Assembly (NCBI GenBank): GCA_003387805.1
Contig: QGSR01000068.1
Coordinates: forward strand, 1-8,680
DNA: 8,680 bases
Direction of reading: 5' to 3'
Origin: Bacillota bacterium
GTDB taxonomy: Bacteria; Bacillota; Limnochordia; Limnochordales; ZCTH02-B6
Positions 5,696-8,680 of this stretch are shown here, one piece after another (position 1 is the first letter of the stretch; each line of letters opens with the position of its first letter). Both the position numbers and the translations under genes were made by a program. Under the pieces are notes generated by a model, which did no database searches, was not told where the DNA came from, and was given only the letters and a program-made list of their open reading frames with translations.

Positions 5696-6392
5696 CAATC
5701 CGATGGTGGAATTCCGGGGCGTGCACAAGCGGTTTCCGGGGGCGGAAGCGCTGCGAGGCGTCAGCTTCGCCCTGCCGACGGGTCAGATCATCGGCTTGCT
5801 GGGGCCCAACGGCAGCGGCAAATCCACGCTGCTGAAGCTGGCGGCGGGTCTGTACCGGCCCAATGCGGGGACCGTGCTGATCGCGGGCCGGCCGCCGGAC
5901 CGCCGCACGAAAGCCATGGTCGCGTACTCGCCGGAAGTGGACCACCTGTACCCGTGGATGACCGTGCGGGAGACGCTGCGGTTCGTCGGCGCGTTCTTCG
6001 ATGACTGGGACGAGCAGCGGGCCGATCGGCTGCGGGAGTTCATGGGTTTGCGGCCGGGCCAAAAGGTGGGCGCGATGTCGAAGGGCATGCGGGCCCGGCT
6101 GCGCCTGGTGCTGGCGCTGGCCCGGTCGGCGCCGCTGGTGCTGCTGGACGAACCGCTGTCCGGCATCGACCCGCCGTCCCGGCGCCGCATCGTGGACGCC
6201 ATCGTGTCCGAGTACCGGGCGGGCCAGCAGACTATCATCATTTCCACCCACGAAGTGCTGGAGACGGAGCCGCTGTTCGATTATCTGCTCATGCTGCAGG
6301 CGGGCATCGTCAAGCTGCAAGGCGACGCGGAGGAGCTGCGGGCCCGCTACGGCACGTCCGTCCAGGGCATTATGGAGGAGGTGCTGACGTGA
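5652..6392 (+). CDS. ABC transporter ATP-binding protein (YtrB-like)
   Basis: This is the cytoplasmic ATPase of an ABC transporter, 246 residues from the chosen start. Walker A is GPNGSGKST (51-59), the signature region MSKGMRARL (142-150), Walker B LVLLDEP (162-168) and the switch histidine is in STHEV (His200). The Q-loop position reads AYSPEVDHLYPW (91-102) without the usual Gln, and the signature lacks the LSGGQ form; both are common in YtrB-type and ABC-2 export ATPases. The start is uncertain: the ATG at 5652 lies five bases after the gntR stop, with GGCGGTGA upstream. A GTG at 5586 would overlap gntR by 61 bases, and the ATG at 5703 (MVEFRGV) is where homology normally begins but lacks a ribosome site. 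Its stop overlaps the permease start by four bases, indicating coupled translation. The substrate is unknown. Confidence 0.93.
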   Translation: MTMTMAMTTMTPMTANPMVEFRGVHKRFPGAEALRGVSFALPTGQIIGLLGPNGSGKSTLLKLAAGLYRPNAGTVLIAGRPPDRRTKAMVAYSPEVDHLYPWMTVRETLRFVGAFFDDWDEQRADRLREFMGLRPGQKVGAMSKGMRARLRLVLALARSAPLVLLDEPLSGIDPPSRRRIVDAIVSEYRAGQQTIIISTHEVLETEPLFDYLLMLQAGIVKLQGDAEELRARYGTSVQGIMEEVLT

Positions 6393-7288
6393 ACGAATCG
6401 GCGATGAGCCACCAACGTTTCGTCGGTCCGAGCGCCGGCGGCGCGGAGCGGGAACCCCGCATGGCCCGGATGCACGCCGGCCGTCGGAGGAAATGGCCGT
6501 ACCTGCTCCTGCTGCGCAAGGAGCTGCGCCAGGCGCTGCCCACCGCGGGCTTGTTCACCCTGTCCATCGTCGCCTGGCACGCCTTCCTGTACACGCGCAT
6601 CGGCCGGTGGGACCCGCAGGTCGTGGTCGTGAGTGCGTTGCTGCATCTCGGCTTCGTTCCGATGTGGACCCTGTGGCGTGCCGGCGCCTCGCTGCGCCAG
6701 GAGTGGTCGTCCAATCACATGTCGCTGCTGCTGACGCTGCCCGTGCCGGGCTGGTATATCACCAGCGCGAAAGCGCTGGTGCTGCTGGCGGAGATGCTTT
6801 GGTACATCGTCCTCGTACTGGCCGGCACCCTCGTCCTGGCCATCGAAGGCTCATGGATCCAGCGAATTGACCTGCTGGGCCAGGCGTATGTCATCGGGGG
6901 CGAGATTTACAGCCGGATTCCCGCGGAGGCGCTCTCGTGGCGCACGCTGCTGTTTGCGCTGGGCGTCGTGACGGCGGTGGCTGCGTCCGGCATCATCGCG
7001 ACCCAGTTCTCGTACATCGCCGGCTGCTTGTGGCGCCGCTGGTCGGGCCTGTTCTCGACGGCGGTGGCCGGGCTCAGCGTGTGGTTCATCCTCCGGGCGG
7101 GCACGCTCCTCGCGCCGCTTTTCCGCTGGGTGCCCGAAATACCCGTGGACGGCGCGGTCATCGTCAACAACGTGCGCGTCCAGCAGACCATGTACCTGGG
7201 CTTGTCGCCCGTGTTCGGCGCTTTGGCGGCCGTCGCGCTGTTGTTCTGGCTGGGAGCGGTGCTGCTGGAGCGGGACGTGGAGCTGTAA
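6389..7288 (+). CDS. ABC-2 type permease, partner of the upstream ATPase
   Basis: A 299-residue membrane protein with six likely helices at about 52-70, 77-97, 127-152, 183-210, 218-247 and 268-293. It has a basic N-terminal stretch and the KELRQALP segment typical of ABC-2 permeases before the first helix. The GTG at 6389 overlaps the TGA of the ATPase gene (GTGA), with GGAGGAGGTG (6374-6383) five bases upstream, so this start is well supported. Two later in-frame ATGs (codons 25 and 28) would remove a poorly conserved-looking leader. By position and type it matches YtrC/YtrD in the B. subtilis ytr operon. With the upstream ATPase it would form one complete transporter, probably as a homodimer of each subunit. 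The transported compound cannot be deduced. Confidence 0.88.
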   Translation: MNESAMSHQRFVGPSAGGAEREPRMARMHAGRRRKWPYLLLLRKELRQALPTAGLFTLSIVAWHAFLYTRIGRWDPQVVVVSALLHLGFVPMWTLWRAGASLRQEWSSNHMSLLLTLPVPGWYITSAKALVLLAEMLWYIVLVLAGTLVLAIEGSWIQRIDLLGQAYVIGGEIYSRIPAEALSWRTLLFALGVVTAVAASGIIATQFSYIAGCLWRRWSGLFSTAVAGLSVWFILRAGTLLAPLFRWVPEIPVDGAVIVNNVRVQQTMYLGLSPVFGALAAVALLFWLGAVLLERDVEL

Positions 7289-7331
7289 GCCGCCGGGCAT
7301 GGTCAACGGTCTTGGGAGGAGCTGGTGAGCC

Positions 7332-8141
7332 GTGGATCGCCGACGCATCATCTTGGCCGTGTTTTTCGTGGCGCTGGCCGTCGCGGCGCTGGACGTCTAT
7401 TCCAACGGCGTGGAGATACTGGATGATTTCGGGCGGCTTTTGTCCGTCCGGTTCGGGCCGCCGCATCCGGGGCAGACGCGGTGGGACGCGCCGGTGCGCA
7501 TGACGCTGACGGAGGCCCGGCCGGCCGCCGGCGCGGAAACCCTGGTGCTGGACAACACCCAGGGCTATGTCGAAATCACCGGCGATGACGTGGACGAAAT
7601 CCGGGTGGAGCTGGAACTCTACGCCTTTACGAACGGCGACCCGGAGGAGGCGCGCCGCATCCTGGAGGCGTACGACATTGTCCTCCTTCCGGGGCGCACC
7701 ACGGTGCAGCTGTCGGCCCGGCAGCCCGAAGAGCCCGTGCCCTTCGACGGGATTCACCACGCCGTGTGGCGCATCGTCGTGCCGCGTGAGATGGCCGTGG
7801 AGGTGCGGACGACGCCCGCCGTCGTCAATATCGCGGGCGTGCGGGGCGGCATCCGGGCGGAAGGCGTGGGCGCCCAGCTGTTCCTGCAGCCCGCGGGCGC
7901 GGCGGCCATCGACGTGTCGCTGGCTCTGGGGGGCCTGCTGGACATCGCCTTGCCCGAGGAGGCCGCGAACCACTCGCTGCACGCGGTGCTGAATCCCGGA
8001 TCGTTGTTCGTGGACGCACCTGGATTTGAATCAATCCGGGCCGGCGCCCGGGAAACGCTCACCGGCGCCATCGGGGAAGGTGCGCATCCTTTGCGCATCG
8101 AACTGATCGACTCGAGCGGCTTTGTGAGAATCGGCAAATAA
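7332..8141 (+). CDS. Membrane-anchored beta-rich protein, DUF4097-like
   Basis: A 269-residue protein with one N-terminal hydrophobic segment (IILAVFFVALAVAALDV, about 6-22) after MDRRR, fitting an uncleaved anchor with the rest outside the cell. The body is mostly short alternating strands, such as LVLDNTQGYVEITGDDVDEIRVELEL (start 71, in two parts), AVEVRTTPAVVNIAGV and the closing SSGFVRIGK. This pattern resembles DUF4097 putative-adhesin proteins, which often adopt a beta-solenoid-like fold. No enzyme motif is visible. The start is a GTG at 7332 behind GGGAGGA (7314-7320) and GGTGAG. It follows the permease by 43 bases and precedes a MacB-like permease, so it is probably co-transcribed. 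It may sense or bind a cell-surface ligand for the transporters. The DUF4097 assignment is by pattern, not by search. Confidence 0.75.
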   Translation: MDRRRIILAVFFVALAVAALDVYSNGVEILDDFGRLLSVRFGPPHPGQTRWDAPVRMTLTEARPAAGAETLVLDNTQGYVEITGDDVDEIRVELELYAFTNGDPEEARRILEAYDIVLLPGRTTVQLSARQPEEPVPFDGIHHAVWRIVVPREMAVEVRTTPAVVNIAGVRGGIRAEGVGAQLFLQPAGAAAIDVSLALGGLLDIALPEEAANHSLHAVLNPGSLFVDAPGFESIRAGARETLTGAIGEGAHPLRIELIDSSGFVRIGK

Positions 8142-8206
8142 AGGCCGGCGCGTGCGACAAACCACATTGGCTGGACGCCGGGTGACGGCCGGCCTTTGGC
8201 AAAGGC
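8140..8206 (+). promoter_or_regulatory. Two mutually exclusive hairpins before the MacB-like gene
   Basis: AAAGGCCGGC (8140-8149) is a perfect 10-bp partner of GCCGGCCTTT (8188-8197). The 3' part of that second arm, GCCTTT (8192-8197), can instead pair with AAAGGC (8201-8206) across a GGC loop. The two foldings compete, as in attenuators. No T run follows, and the Shine-Dalgarno at 8219-8226 lies outside both, so the role may be RNA processing or stability. The first bases overlap the upstream stop codon. Confidence 0.35.
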
Positions 8207-8233
8207 GCCGCCTGAGACAGGAGGGAATGCGCG

Positions 8234-8680
8234 TTGGCATTGCCACGAACGGGCGCAACGCACCCGGCGGGCGGGTCGCCGCCGAGCGGGGGTTCGCGGG
8301 GCGGAACGTCCCCGGTCGGGCTGCCGCTGAAGCGGAGCGGCCTGGCCCGCTGGCTGGGCGTGCTGCGGCTGTCGCGGCGGCAGCTGCAGCAGCGTTGGCT
8401 GGAGAGCGCGCTCATCGTCCTGGGCCTCGCCTTGGGCGTGGGCGTGCTGACGGCGGGCGAGACGTTCGTCCGCTTCCAGCAATCCATGGTGGTGGAGCGG
8501 CTGGGCGCCGTGGCACCCGAGCGGCGGGCGGTGACGGTCCGGCCGCGGGCGCCCGTCACGACGGAGCAGCTGTTCGGCACGAATTCCGTGCCGGCGGTGC
8601 GCGGCGCGGCCCGGGTTTTGTCGGACCCCGGCCCCCTCCCCGCCCCAGACGGGCGCCCGCTCGGCCCGGGAGTGCCGGGG
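8234..8680 (+). CDS. MacB/FtsX-type ABC permease, N-terminal part (cut by window edge)
   Basis: The frame is open to the last base, giving 149 residues. After a Pro/Gly/Ser-rich leader (1-32) and a basic amphipathic stretch (LARWLGVLRLSRRQLQQRWLE in two parts, 37-57) comes the first membrane helix (ALIVLGLALGVGVLTAG, about 59-75). Then begins the extracytoplasmic domain typical of MacB/FtsX permeases (FVRFQQSM, GAVAPERRAVTVRPR). The start is a TTG at 8234 with AGGAGGGA (8219-8226) seven bases upstream; the nearer ATG at 8227 is in another frame. It lies 92 bases after the beta-rich protein and is probably in the same operon. By type it corresponds to YtrF, whose ATPase partner YtrE would be expected just beyond the window. 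The family call is good for the N-terminus; the rest is unseen. Confidence 0.82.
   Translation, partial: MALPRTGATHPAGGSPPSGGSRGGTSPVGLPLKRSGLARWLGVLRLSRRQLQQRWLESALIVLGLALGVGVLTAGETFVRFQQSMVVERLGAVAPERRAVTVRPRAPVTTEQLFGTNSVPAVRGAARVLSDPGPLPAPDGRPLGPGVPG

Noticed and set aside
5265..6320. A 351-codon minus-strand frame opposite gntR and the ATPase
   Set aside because: Low-complexity Arg/His/Gln-rich shadow of two genes with recognised domains.
7164..8482. Minus-strand frames of 272 and 242 codons
   Set aside because: Shadows of the DUF4097-like and MacB-like genes, without motifs.

Overview
The window is about 70% GC, with frequent TTG and GTG starts, strong Shine-Dalgarno sequences (AGGAGG, AAGGAGGT, GGAGGAGGTG) and tightly packed genes. 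It carries a YtrA-type GntR/ABC operon of the kind found in Bacillota. Together these suggest a high-GC member of the Bacillota (Symbiobacterium, Thermaerobacter or Limnochordia-like lineages). The lineage guess rests on style and gene content only; no marker gene is present. I found no rRNA, tRNA, CRISPR array or complete insertion sequence.

Left part (1-4148). An RtcB-family RNA ligase gene on the minus strand runs off the left edge, missing only its last few codons. Divergent from it, on the plus strand, are three envelope genes: an MscS-type mechanosensitive channel, a PspC-domain membrane protein, and a site-2 (M50) zinc metalloprotease with two C-terminal CBS domains. The three are separated by 111 and 152 bases, and the first gap can fold into nested hairpins.

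Middle (4149-5103). This stretch of about 950 bases has no convincing gene. It begins with twelve degenerate copies of a 25-bp tandem repeat, the first overlapping the stop codon of the protease gene. Next come short 18-19-bp repeats and an inverted repeat, then a clearly AT-richer segment that holds an unexplained start-less open frame on the minus strand. It ends with three 10-bp direct repeats, a near-consensus sigma-A promoter (TTGACA, 17 bp, TATTGT) and a perfect 9-bp palindrome sitting on the predicted transcription start.

Right part (5104-8680). A Ytr-like operon follows: a YtrA-subfamily GntR repressor, an ABC ATPase, a six-helix ABC permease, a membrane-anchored beta-rich protein resembling DUF4097 proteins, and the start of a MacB/FtsX-type permease that runs off the right edge. 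In Bacillus subtilis, ytrABCDEF is repressed by YtrA and induced by antibiotics that act on the lipid II cycle. The promoter and palindrome here suggest the same autoregulated design, but the beta-rich extracytoplasmic protein stands between the two permeases. The repressor is unusual: it has an extra tail of about 60 residues ending in ten consecutive arginines, encoded by a hexanucleotide-like tract that also overlaps the start of the ATPase gene.
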